Source: Knufia peltigerae
Lineage: Eukaryota; Ascomycota; Eurotiomycetes; Chaetothyriales; Trichomeriaceae
DNA: 64,000 nt
Assembly (NCBI GenBank): GCA_030247855.1
Contig: JAPDRN010000075.1
Location: forward strand, 115,033-179,032
Direction of reading: 5' to 3'
Shown: piece by piece, positions 43,139 through 53,936 of the stretch
Layout of the letters: the number at the start of each line of letters is the position of its first letter
Position numbering within the stretch: the stretch's first letter is position 1
Program-made: the position numbers and the translations under genes
Notes under the pieces: model-generated
Database searches by the model: none
What the model saw: the letters and a program-made list of their open reading frames with translations, nothing else
What the model was told of the DNA's origin: nothing

Positions 43139-45668
43139 CTATCCAAAGTGAAACAGCGTCTCTCCCTTTTTGGACTTTTTGCCCTTCTTCTTTCCGCCGG
43201 CCGCGCCCTCGAGCGCTTCCATCCCGCCGCCGTTCTCACCGTGGCCCACGGCGGCGGCGGCGGCCTGGGCGGGCGTCGGGGTCGTGCCACCTTGGGCCCA
43301 CGCGTTGACCGGCGTCACGGATCCCGAGCCGGCGGGTGAGTTGCGACTCGACGAGCCCATCAGACGTCCCGAGCCGCGGGTGTTGAACCCCGCCATCATC
43401 GTGTTCGGCTTCGGCGCCGTGGGCAGAGACGGGAACATGTCTTCCGTCTGGCGCGGGGGGGCGACGTTCGATCTACTCGAAGTCCCGACTCGCGCCGCCG
43501 TTGTAGGTGGTGGCCGAGGGGTCGGGGCCGCCGCGCCCATGGTGGTGCTGCTGACTTGCGGCGCCGACGTATTGGCCCAGACGGCTTGCGACGTGGGTGC
43601 CGCCTTGTTGTTGGGACGTCCATTCGCCCCGGCCAGCGCGGGGAATGGGTCACGGCTTGAGCCGCCGGGGAGGGCGTTGCCCCACGACCCTTGTTTCGAG
43701 ACCGCCGACCGCGACGACTGTGCCGTGCTCTTCTTCAGAGTGAGGACCCGTCGACCACCGGTCGCGCCGGCGCCCGCACTCGACACGCCCGGGAGCGTAC
43801 CACTCGGGCCCGGCAGACTGGGGTAGTCTTCGTTGATGCTCCGCCAGTTGTTCCACGCTTGGAGCAGGGATTGGCGTTTGGCATCGTCTTCGTACAGGTC
43901 TGCGAGCTCTCGAATGAGTTTTCCGAGTTCGGCACTCGGGCAATCGAACAGAGAAAAGAACGAGTCGATGAGATCCGTCGCCGAGCTCGTCCCGCTCCGA
44001 TACGCCGAGACGTGTGTGCGGAATTGAGACAGCTTGGTCGTGTCGTTCTTCAAGAGGGTCGTGGCACGGTCAGTGACGGCTTGGTGGCGGACCGCTCGAG
44101 CCTGTTCTTGAGGAGTCATGTTTGCTGCACTTGCTTGTGCCGAATCAATCCTGAGGTTTTCCACGGTGGGCAGCTGCTGGGGTTGTTGCGAGGAAGGTTG
44201 CGGTCGGGGTGCAGGTGCGGTCTGAGTGAGCTGTCCACCAAAAGTTCTGTTCGAGACAGACTGAGAGCTTTGGATGGCAAGCTGTCTTTGATAAGCCAGT
44301 TCGGCCCGGCTTAAAGTCTGAGCACTCGACATGGGGATAGGTTCAGAGTTTGGATCACGCCCTCTACCGCTTCCACGGCCTTCTCTTTCTCGCTCTCTCC
44401 CTCCCCGCCGTTGTGGTTGGTAGGGCGTTCGGAGTTCGAAGCCAGAAAGGTCCACGAGGCGGGCATCTCTTCTGGCGTCTTTTGAGAGGCCATTGGGATG
44501 CTGAGAGAGCTGATGTGCCTTCAAGTCCATTTCCGATTCAAAAACGTTAGTTTTGTTCGCTTGACATTCGGCATCGAGACAGACAAAGTGCTCGGCCGCG
44601 AAGTGCTTCTCCAGCTCCTGGTAGTTGAGATAGTACTGTGGATTTCTACCGCCATTTCTCCGGTCGCAAATGTGGCATCTCTCGTGCTTTTCGCGACAAT
44701 GGGTGTAGAGTTCGTCGTCACCGTAGAATCTCTGTTTGCAGAAGCCACATTCGGGATGGCCCCTAAATCCGGACTGGTCAAGAGCCCCGGGGTTGTCATC
44801 TCCAAACTTTTCGTGCTTGCGAAGTTCCCCGAAGGTGAAAAGTTCGTGCTCGTGTGTGAAAACTTTCTTGTTTCTCGTGCAAAGATCGCACATGACTTTT
44901 CCATGTTTGGATTTCACATGCCGATGGAGGTCCGGCCACCCTAGACATGCAACATCACAATCTCTGTCGGGGCAGTTGTATCGGAGGAGCAGTATTGTAT
45001 CTTCAAGAATGACGTCCTTCTCGTACTTTATGCCCAAGTTCTCGTCGATCTTGACAAAGTCGTTGTCTTTGAATTCGTCGTAGCGCTTCTCAGCGTTGTC
45101 GGTAAAGACCACGAACGGTGCTTCTGTCTGTGAGATGTCAGTATAGCCACGTATATGGTGAAAATGCTGGACTCACTCTGCAATGAGCACAAGCTCGAGT
45201 CTTGTAAAGAGCCCTCAACCGCAGGGAGCAAATGTGGCATGTCTGGTGGTTACAGGGTGCAATAGACACATGCTCGATAGGGCTTGCGCAGATAAAGCAA
45301 ACCTCGACGTCATCTGCAGCTACCTGCTGCTCATTTCCTTTTGATTGAGGGTTCATGGAGTCGCCTTGTTGTGTCGAGGCAGCTTCGGTCAGACGTGCAC
45401 CGAAGCCGCCTCCAGGTGGTCGTCCTGAGCTTCCTTCTGCTGTAGCCTCTGTAGAATGTGGGTTGGACGCGTTGTCTCTGCCACGATACTGCCCTCGACC
45501 TCTACCTCTTCCACCCTTTCCACTTCGTTGGCCTCTACCACCTCTGGGCGCAGAATCTCGTCCATTGTGTGCGTCTGCAGAAGTGGACGAGCCCCCGCGG
45601 TTGGAGCGACCGCCGCGCCCAGCGATGGGGCTTGAAGGTATTCTATCGCCGGTTACCGGGTCAGACAT
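43139..45668 (-). CDS. hel2: RING-type E3 ubiquitin ligase Hel2/ZNF598, ribosome-collision sensor
   Basis: Two exons, 45177-45668 and 43139-45127 (49-nt intron), give 826 residues. The N-terminal 100 residues are an RGG/Gly-Arg-rich RNA-binding-like region. The RING finger follows at about 124-164 (CFICASPIEHVSIAPCNHQT ... CAHCR), and the intron falls right at its end. Then come several C2H2-type fingers, including CDVACLGWPDLHRHVKSKH, CGFCKQRFYGDDELYTHCREK and an AEHFVC segment, as in yeast Hel2 and human ZNF598. Those proteins detect collided ribosomes and ubiquitinate small-subunit proteins (uS10, uS3, eS10) to trigger ribosome quality control. The C-terminal 430 residues are Pro/Gln/Ala-rich and probably disordered, ending in a Lys-rich KKKGKKSKKG tail. 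The start at 45668 is chosen over an upstream in-frame ATG at 45752 because MSDPVTG begins a typical low-complexity N terminus. Confidence 0.92.
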
Positions 45669-46326
45669 GTCGTGGTCGGAGAAGGAGACGATATATGCGA
45701 CGTGACGCGGTTTAAAGAACAAAAAGGGAAGTGTTCTCGACAATGACTTCACCTAGATCAACCCCAATCGCGGATCAAAAAAGTAGCGCAGGCTCTTGGT
45801 GGGGCAGCCTTGTACGGTCCCTGGTTAAAGTGACTCTATTTTCAGGCACAATGACTCTGACTGTGAGGTGACTCTTAACGCAACATCTAGCCACAAGCCA
45901 GCATCTAAAAGGCGCTTTTGTATGAGTAATTGGCAAACGCCCTTCGTTTCGCTCTGCGTTTAGAATCTGGCAACGGAACCGTCTAGAAAGGAATGACTGC
46001 TGTTTTTATCCTTAGTCAGCAAGGCTGGCCCTCCTGAAGACCATTCGGTCCAGGCAGTTTGCTTTGAGTCCAGCTCCCATCATCCAGCCAAATTCGAATA
46101 GCCAGTGATCACTCAAGATATCCCCAATTCAAGCCTTCCATATCGCACTTCACCCGTCACCAGAATACACGTCATCTTTTGGATCCCATCCAGCAGTGTT
46201 GCCGAAAACGCCATCATTGCTTTAGAGTCGTGCCACAGATACAGTCATGCAACCATAAAGCCAGGACAGTGTCTGGATGCGGGTGTAAGCCCTGTTCCAT
46301 GACCGACCTCAGCCTCATTATGTAGC
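45669..46326. promoter_or_regulatory. Hel2 promoter and 3' flank of the SWIB gene
   Basis: About 660 bases. No frame with coding character. No specific element is called. Confidence 0.35.
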
Positions 46327-47334
46327 TCATTCGTCAGGATTATACATTTGTTGAGAGACGAGTTTGGTCATGGTGAACATATGCACCTTGTCTTGTCTGA
46401 AAACTTCTCTCATTTTGGCATCGCAGATAATAAATCTCTTGTCATTCGGGTCTTGGAGATTATTTGCTTTGATATAGGCCCATAGCCGCTTGGTGGTTTC
46501 CGGGCGTGAAAGCTGGACAACGAACTTAGTATCTGTCTCGTCTGCAGTAATAGCTACAATTACCTGTATTTCGCCATCAAGAAGACTCGAAAGAGCCGAA
46601 GACAGATTTAAGGGTTTCTGAAGACGTGTCAGTTGTCGTTGTACAACGAGTGGAGGGAGGTATACATGAAATCCAGTGTTCCGCTTGGGCTTCGGATTCT
46701 CTTCGTCCTCGAGATCAGAGTCGTCAGAACCAGTCACTCTTTCCTTCTTCGCCTTCTTCTTCTTTTTCTTGACTGGCGCTGCCTTGCGGCTTGCGCCACC
46801 TCTGGTGGGACGGGCTCGCGCATCCTCCTCAGCCTGCAGACGAGCCGCATACGCTGCATCAGCATCGATGCTGGTTTTGCGCTTCTTCTTTGGAGGGGGA
46901 GAATCTAGGACGGTTGAATGGCTTTCACTTTTTGCCTCGCGTTTGGCAGGTGATGCGGAAGGAGACTCAGTGTGAACACCGTTCGTCTTGTGGGCCGGCT
47001 CCATAGTCTCGACCGAGGGCACGACAGTAGAATCGCCATTTTCCTTGGTGCTGATGACATCAAATCGCTCGTTGATTAAGACCTTGATAGGGGCCTATGC
47101 TTGTTTAGTATGCAATCCTTCGTCTTCCAAACCGTGCCACGCACCTTTTGCGGAGTAATGTCATATTCGACCTTGTCCTGAATACCCTTCAGAATGTCTT
47201 TTCGTGTAATGGTGGTGAGGTCGGCGCCATCGAGGATCGAGTCGATGATGGAGATGTACTTCTCGCGAACGTCCGGCGGCACTGTCCCGGTCAGATGAAT
47301 GGCGCGTGCAAGGTGGGCTGGACTTACAAGACAT
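46327..47334 (-). CDS. DEK_C + SWIB/MDM2 protein, UAF30/TRI1-like
   Basis: Five exons: 47328-47334 (7 nt), 47145-47281, 46666-47094, 46564-46617 and 46327-46512, giving 270 residues. Introns 3 (48 nt) and 4 (51 nt) are multiples of three without stops, so the genomic frame reads through. Removing them restores the SWIB sequence NTGFHKPLNLSSALSSLLDG and EIQLSRPETTKRLWAYIK. The N terminus (MSLPPDVREKYISIIDSIL) is a DEK_C domain. The middle is Lys-rich with KKKRK and KKKKKKAKK stretches, probable nuclear signals. The C-terminal SWIB/MDM2 domain ends DKVHMFTMTKLVSQQMYN. Yeast UAF30 is a subunit of the upstream activating factor that directs RNA polymerase I to rDNA; Tri1 is a paralogue. Which one this corresponds to cannot be settled here. 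It is divergent from eIF3b. Confidence 0.88.
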
Positions 47335-47952
47335 GATGGCCTCTTGTGTCGATATATCGCCAAGGAAACGCTCAGAAAGGTCACAGGATATGTGGAGACT
47401 GTCGAAGAAGTGATATAATGCTATGCTTGCGTGGTCTAGGTCACCTCATAGTCAAGCGTCCTGAAGGTTGGAATTGGCGCAGCCTGACGTGGAAGAGAGG
47501 GCGCGAAGGGCAGGGAAGTAGAAGGAGGATGGATAGACCGTGTAGAAGGTCAGCTTTATCAAGAACGAGCGAGGCAGAGATCAATGAAGGTGATGCGATG
47601 AAATGTTTGAGTTGATTGTGAGGGAACAAAGCGTACACTCAAAGACGCATGCGCAGCGCTCATCGCATACTGCTGGGCTGAGGAACAAACCACAAGCTGG
47701 GGTACAATAGTGGATGCGCAGTGGTGTCGGCTACTGCCAGGCCTTGCCAGCCACCCTGTAGAGCCCTGCTGACTCATCCTCTCAGACCACGATTTACACG
47801 TGACACCCGATGCAGCCTTGGCACTTTCCACAACCTGCGCCCTAGTCTTGCTGCCGGGAATGTGATATTTTGTGCTCGGGCGACAACGACGAAGAATTCG
47901 CATATTCCACGACCATTCCGATTTCCCACGTCGTTCGCCAGATTCCGCAATC
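47335..47952. promoter_or_regulatory. divergent promoter of SWIB gene and eIF3b
   Basis: About 620 bases shared by a ribosomal-DNA transcription factor candidate and a translation initiation factor. Contains a CACGTGA element at 47797-47803. Confidence 0.45.
47797..47803. promoter_or_regulatory. CACGTGA element
   Basis: E-box core 150 bases upstream of the eIF3b start and 463 bases upstream of the divergent SWIB gene start. Possible bHLH site (inference). Confidence 0.35.
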
Positions 47953-50332
47953 ATGGCTCCGGGTTTCGATCAATTGTCTGACCATGACTTCGAGGATGAC
48001 ATTGACGACATCGACTTCAGCGACCTCAAGGAGCGATACGATGTGCGCATGGAAGAAGGTCTCGATACTTTTGTCGTAAGAGCACTCAGTGGAAAAAGCC
48101 TGGAATTGCTACTAAAACAATTAGGTCATTGATGGTCTTCCAGTTGTCAACGCCGAGCAAAAATCCAAACTGGTCAAATTTCTGCTCAAGAGATTGAACT
48201 CGGTGGGAAGAATAAAGGATGGCGAAGAATCCGTCTTCATGCCTATGAACGAGCAAGGCATGTCCGAGGGGTAGGCTAGCATTTGATACTGGTCCATAAC
48301 TGTTGCTGAACTCTTGCAGATTTGCTTTCGTCGAATACCAAACTCCCGAACAAGCGGTTGCTGCGACCAAACAACTCCACGGTGTTGCTCTCGATAAGAG
48401 ACATACACTCGCAGTGAACAAACTTACAGATATCGAAAAGTACGGACGAGAGGGAAGAATTGATGAACAATATGTCCCTCCAGAGGTCGAGCCATTCTCG
48501 GAAAAGGAACATCTCCGGTCTTGGCTTTTCGATCCTGCTGCCCGAGATCAATTCGCAATGTTCCGTGGTGATAAGGTCGGCGTGTTCTGGAACAATAAGA
48601 GAGATTCTCCTGAAATGGTGGTTGATCGAATGCACTGGACTCAACTTTTTGTATCTTGGTCACCACACGGAACGTTTCTCGCCTCAATACACCAACAGGG
48701 TGTGCAACTATGGGGTGGATCGTCATTCAAGAGAATTAGGCAATTTCCTCACCCGTTTGTCAGTCTGATCGAGTTCTCTCCTGGGGAGAAGTATCTCACA
48801 ACCTGGTCACATCAACCAATCGTCGTGGAGGAAGGGAAAGGGCCTCTTACTCTTGATGAAGAAGGAAAACATATCATCATTTGGGACATCACAACTGGCA
48901 AACCTCTTCGATCCTTCACCGCCTATGATCTCACTCCTCCTCCTGGCGCCGACCCTACTGCAGTTCCTCCGAAAGCCAAGGTTCAATGGCCAGCCTTTAA
49001 GTGGTCGGCCGACGAGAAGTACGTGGCCAGAATGAAACCGCACGAGAGCATTTCAATCTATGAACTGCCGCGAATGAACCTGCTCGATAAGACTTCGGTC
49101 AAAGCTGAAGGCATTATGGATTTCGAGTGGGCACCGGCCATCACACAGCGAGAAGGTGTAAAGACGTACGAATCCCTCCTTTGCTACTGGACACCCGAGA
49201 TGGGATCCAACCCCGCCAAAGTTGCTCTGATGTCTGTTCCAAGCAAGGAGATTGTTCGGACGAGGAATCTATTCAACGTCACCGATGCCAAGCTACACTG
49301 GCAATCTGAAGCTAAATTCATCTGCGTAAAGGTCGACCGACATTCTAAATCTAAGAAGTCGCTTGCCACCAACCTCGAAATCTTCCGCATAAAGGAGAAG
49401 GGTGTACCCGTTGAAGTTGTCGACAGCTTGAAAGATACAGTCATTAACTTTGCCTGGGAGCCCAAGGGTGACCGGTTTGTTCTTATCACGGCTGGCGAAG
49501 CTGTAGCTGGATCAAATGTACTACCGAAGACTGCTGTCTCGTTCTTTGCTCCCGAGAAGATCAAGGGTCCGGGTACTGGAGCCTTCAAACTAGTCAGGAC
49601 AATCGACAAGAAGAACAGCAATGGTATCTACTGGTCACCCAAGGGTCGGTTCGTGGTTGTAGCGACAGTTAGCGTACAACAGCACTCCGATATTGACTTT
49701 TACGACATGGACTATGAGGGAGAGAAGCCTGAATCTGATGCCAACGTTGCGGCCAATTTGATGCTTATGAACTCCGAGGATCACTATGGCATGACGGATG
49801 TTGACTGGGATCCCACCGGCAGATATGTCACCACAAGTGCTAGCGTGTGGACACATCAGGTAAGTCATCCATCTCATTTTGTTAATGAACTCGGACTAAC
49901 ATGCACTAGATGGAAAATGGCTACAAGATGTGGACCTTTTCTGGACAACTCCTGGCCGAAGCCCCAACAGAGAAATTCAAGCAGCTACTTTGGCGGCCGC
50001 GACCTCCAACGATCCTGTCGAAGGAAGAACAACGCACTATTCGACGTAACCTTCGCGAATACTCGAAGGAGTTCGACGAGCTCGACAAGGAATTGGAAGA
50101 AGGCGCTAACTTGGCTGTTATCGAGGCCAGGCGGAGATTGTACATGGAATGGTACAGCTGGGTGATTCAAGAGAAGGAACTTCTCAAGGAAGAACGAGAG
50201 GAATTGGGCTTGCCGGATCCAGAGTCGGAGCTGCAACTGCAACGTACCAAGAGTCTGGAAGCCGATGGGGAGAAGGTTGTCGAGGAAGTTGTCGAGGAGG
50301 TCATTGAGGAGACAGAGGAGATTGTGCAGTAG
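47953..50332 (+). CDS. prt1: translation initiation factor eIF3 subunit b (Prt1)
   Basis: Four exons, 47953-48075, 48125-48270, 48320-49859 and 49910-50332, give 743 residues, the normal size. An acidic N terminus (MAPGFDQLSDHDFEDDIDDI) precedes the RRM at about 40-125 (VVIDGLPVVNAEQKSKLVKF, then GFAFVEYQTPEQAVAA). The RRM is followed by the nine-bladed beta-propeller characteristic of eIF3b (LFVSWSPHGTFLASIHQQGV, IEFSPGEKYLTTW, IYWSPKGRFVVVA, MTDVDWDPTGRYV). The C-terminal helical part carries Glu/Lys-rich sequence and ends EEVIEETEEIVQ. It is a scaffold of the eIF3 complex on the 40S subunit during start-codon selection. The 5' introns fall in the N-terminal region, as in related fungi. It is divergent from the SWIB gene. 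Confidence 0.96.
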
Positions 50333-50835
50333 CCTGGTGCACCAAAAGTAATTGGTAGGAAATTATGCCATTGGTCATGCAGACCCGAGTTATTCAAGTG
50401 TAAAGTTGTTTCCATAGACGAGACACGCCTTCATCAGTGAATAAGCTAACAAACGATAGCACGAACAGTCTTCAAATTTGTGTATTCGCAATACTTGCTC
50501 TAGAGACAACGTGAGAAGACAGGAGTTCACATTTTATTTATAACAGATTTTCTTTATGTATAGAATTAATACCACGGTGATACTAGGCCGGTGTATCTGA
50601 AAATGATCAGGCGCCGTTGCCTCAACCCCTGCTGCCAACACAGCGAAAGTGAACAGCCACTTTCAGATCCGAACGAAACCAATGTTCCCATTCGCAGTCC
50701 GACGGTTGTCGATCTCAAGCCATGAATATTACCAAAGAGTGATCATGGCCAGATTGACTTACGATACATACTTTATCTATCCTAGGGTGTGCATTGTGAC
50801 GGTACTGCGCTACACCGCTTAGTCTCACAGAGACA
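50333..50835. other. intergenic
   Basis: eIF3b 3' flank and HET gene promoter. AT-rich at 50525-50575. No gene seen. Confidence 0.4.
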
Positions 50836-52671
50836 ATGTCTTTGGCTTCATCAATCACTTCATCAATATGGCCGCCAGTCGACCCTTCCAAAGGGGAGTT
50901 TAGAATTCTTGTCCTTGACGACTACGATGACCCAGACGACCCTATCTCTGGAGACTTTCAAATAGTCTCTATACACGACGATGTGGTATACGACGCCATT
51001 TCGTACGCCTGGGCGGATGCTGGGGACCTCCGGACCATGTTTATCAACGGTCAACGATATTCCGTGGCATCGATTTTGACGACCAACATGAGGCACTGCC
51101 AAATCAAAACGGGAACCAAAGCATTCTGGTGTGATGCCATCAGTATCAACCAGCTTGACAATGACGAGAAGAGCCAACAGATCCGGATCATGCAGCACAT
51201 CTTCGCCGGCGCAAGAATCGTCCGTGTCTTCCTCAATCCGGATTCCACCTCCTCACCCTACGTGGGAAGGGCTGTTGACATCCTCTTGCGGACAGTCCAT
51301 ACCGGGCGACCGATGGACGCTACACATGTGGAATGGCTGTCAGGACTTCGGCTTGACGCATGGTGGACGAGGGTCTGGGTGGTCCAGGAATTCGTTCTCG
51401 CCAAAAAACTCGTGTTCCAATTTCGAGACAAGTTCTTTGATGTCGAAGTGCTGAAGCTGTTCAGGCATAATCACTTTGATCTCAAATTTCAGGCTCTCCG
51501 TGGCGTGAAGCCTGGGTTGCCCACTGAACTCCTACTCAAGGGCTTCGACTCGTTGACGCTAGCCGTGACCACTCTCTTCACCCATCGCAATCTTCACCAC
51601 CTAGCTTGCTTACTGGCACTCGACTCACAGGTCAACTGGGACATCTCGATATCTGTTTTGAATGATATTCTTTTCGACATCAGACTTCGCCATGTGACCG
51701 ATCCCAGGGATCGTATCTTCGGCATTCTGGCTTTGGCCGACCGCATGCTCAGGACCTCCCTGATTGAGCCAGACTACACCAAAGACCTTGGTGACGTTTT
51801 CATGCTCTTTACTTTAGAGATAATCAGGAAGTCGAAGTCATTGACATTGCTTCTTCAGAGTGCACATACGACGAACAGCGTCAGTGGCTTGCCTTCATGG
51901 GTCCCTGACTATTCCAGCCGCTACAATTTCGAGGTTGAGAGGCTTCGTGCTCACTCTATTGTGTCCTTTGATGCATCATGTAGCCTGACGGCATCGGCAG
52001 AGCTACTCCAGCGCTCCAAAGCCCTACTTCTTCGTGGCGGCCATGTCGACACAATCGCACACGTAGGCCATTGTCACGATCGAAGAAGAGACGCCCGTCA
52101 CCGATGGCATTTGCAGGCCTTGATGCAGTGGGAGGTCCTTTGCAGAGCCGTCTTCGCCGACATCGAACATACAGAGTATATCCGTGGGAACCAAACTGTC
52201 TGGCAAGCGTATTGCAAAGCCGTCATGTGTGGCACCAGGCACAATAGCTATGGCATTGACCCTGAGCGGTCGTACACGGTCTCCATCGCGAACTTCAGAG
52301 CCGACCCCGACAAGATAGCAGATCACGATGAAACCGCGGCTTCTCCGTTGCTCTTGGCCATAGCGAAAAGGCGCCTTGCCATAACCACCAAAGGGTACAT
52401 TTGTCTCGCACCCCAGAGCACCAAAGAGGGTGATGCTGTCTACATTCTCGCAGGAGGCAGGGTACCTTTCGTCCTGCGTCCGATCAGTCCGGATGACGAA
52501 GGCCGCCTGGATGAGAGTAGTCCAACTTCTTCTGAACCACTGCTGCCGAAGGCTCATCAATACAGACTTGTCGGTGACTGCTATGTGGAAGGCATCATGC
52601 TTGGAGAGTTTATCAAGGAGGATCACGGCCGTGGTCGGGATGATGATTTCCAAGATGTGATTTTGCTTTAG
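50836..52671 (+). CDS. HET-domain heterokaryon-incompatibility-type protein
   Basis: An intronless frame of 611 residues. It shows the three conserved blocks of the fungal HET domain: block 1 VVYDAISYAWADA (about residues 49-61), block 2 FWCDAISINQLDNDEKSQQI continuing through RIMQHIFAGARIVRVFL, and block 3 WWTRVWVVQEFVLAKKLVFQ. HET domains are TIR-related and, in characterised incompatibility proteins, trigger a cell-death or growth-arrest response after non-self recognition. The C-terminal 350 residues (with VTDPRDRIFGILALADR and GLPSWVPDYSS, common after the HET domain) have no separate recognition module. I see no WD40, NACHT or ankyrin repeats. Such genes are often numerous and rapidly evolving, so a role in incompatibility is not implied. 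A tandem repeat lies 0.4 kb downstream. Confidence 0.9.
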   Translation: MSLASSITSSIWPPVDPSKGEFRILVLDDYDDPDDPISGDFQIVSIHDDVVYDAISYAWADAGDLRTMFINGQRYSVASILTTNMRHCQIKTGTKAFWCDAISINQLDNDEKSQQIRIMQHIFAGARIVRVFLNPDSTSSPYVGRAVDILLRTVHTGRPMDATHVEWLSGLRLDAWWTRVWVVQEFVLAKKLVFQFRDKFFDVEVLKLFRHNHFDLKFQALRGVKPGLPTELLLKGFDSLTLAVTTLFTHRNLHHLACLLALDSQVNWDISISVLNDILFDIRLRHVTDPRDRIFGILALADRMLRTSLIEPDYTKDLGDVFMLFTLEIIRKSKSLTLLLQSAHTTNSVSGLPSWVPDYSSRYNFEVERLRAHSIVSFDASCSLTASAELLQRSKALLLRGGHVDTIAHVGHCHDRRRDARHRWHLQALMQWEVLCRAVFADIEHTEYIRGNQTVWQAYCKAVMCGTRHNSYGIDPERSYTVSIANFRADPDKIADHDETAASPLLLAIAKRRLAITTKGYICLAPQSTKEGDAVYILAGGRVPFVLRPISPDDEGRLDESSPTSSEPLLPKAHQYRLVGDCYVEGIMLGEFIKEDHGRGRDDDFQDVILL

Positions 52672-53936
52672 CTAAAAGGTGAAGATGAGAGAGTACCTAC
52701 ATAGATCTCAAGAAAATACTTCTGCCACTGAGAGCGGTGTAATGTTAAAAAGAGAAGAAAAAAAATTGTCAAATTGCCAATGTTTGGTCCGTAAGCCTTG
52801 GTGACAGTTTTGTCTCGAGCTCGCGGGAGATATTCATGGTATGTGGAAACCAAGAAAATGAAAATTTGGAAGTTTTTGTCAGAAACCAAATGTCCCCGCG
52901 ATGTTGTTGCATCAAGATCTTCCAAAAGGTGAGAAGTAGACCTGCCTAGGTAGATAAACAGATGAGTAGTAGGACTGGGGGCACTGCAGAGTGACGGGGC
53001 GTGAGGTGCGTTCGAGTTGCAGGAGCGCTAATCCTGATGAGGTCAAGGACGGATCGAGAGTGACATGCAGCCTCAGGAAAGGATGATGTTTGTCCGAACG
53101 AGGCAACTGACATACTCGGTCAGGAAAGTAGCTGTCACCCTGGCATGCACGCCACTGAGGGAGAAAGTGACATGCAGTCTCAGGAAAAGATGACATTTGT
53201 CCAGATAGAGCAACCAGCCTACTTGATCAGGAAAGTTGCTGTCACCCCGGTCCTGCCCGCCCGCAGGGAAGAGTGACATGCCAGCCTCAGCAAAAGACGA
53301 CTTTTGTCCGAATGAGGCAACTGACATACTTCCTTGGGAAAGTTTCCGCGTCACCGACGTCATCATACTTTTGACTCGCATGTCGTGTTTCACGAAACAT
53401 TTTACTGTACTTCTGCGACGGAGACTCTGCGGACACTTGTACTCGTACGCGCACATGTGTACTCATGTCGAGTTTTCGTGTACACAGCAATTCCATACCT
53501 GACATGTGTGTATTGTATCTGTCTGTCGAAACACCGTGCCTTTTTTCTACCCACCTGAACTTAGAGTACCTGAAGTACGGGTACCCCGAGACACCAGGTA
53601 TTTCAATGATCTTGTGTCCACCAAAGTAATGTCCAGCGGAAAAAACGTCAAGGTATCTAGTAGGTATCCTGGTACAGTACCCGGGTATTACAACTTGGGA
53701 CTTGATTTCAATGATGGTCTAGGAGTTTTCAGGCCGAATCAATTGTCAACATCAGCGCATGAATTCAATGACAAAACAAGTACGTGCTTCCTTTAAGTCT
53801 CGCGAAAAGAAACGAACAGATGCATACATCATTGACTTGGAGTCTAGTCCAACAAGTCCATCAGCTCTGCCCAAAACGCTTTTTCCGTAAACGCCAATCC
53901 CCGGTAGGTCAACTATCATTCATGAAAACAATACGA
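52672..53936. other. intergenic with tandem repeat
   Basis: Between two convergent genes. Holds the 107-bp tandem repeat (listed separately) and a CCTAGGTAG-type motif at 52940-52954. Small open frames are by-products of the repeat and low complexity. Confidence 0.5.
53058..53360. repeat. three-copy diverged tandem repeat, period 106-107 bp
   Basis: Three head-to-tail copies, each starting with GTGACATGC (at 53060, 53167 and 53273) and continuing with CAG.CTCAG.AAA.GA, TTTGTCC, GAG(G)CAAC and TCAGGAAAGT.GCTGTCACCC. Copies differ at perhaps 15-25 percent of positions by eye, the last being shortest. No coding frame persists through all three. Confidence 0.75.

Noticed and set aside
52912..53502. 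ORFs across the 107-bp repeats
   Set aside because: The 106- and 107-bp spacing is not a multiple of three, so the frames are repeat by-products.
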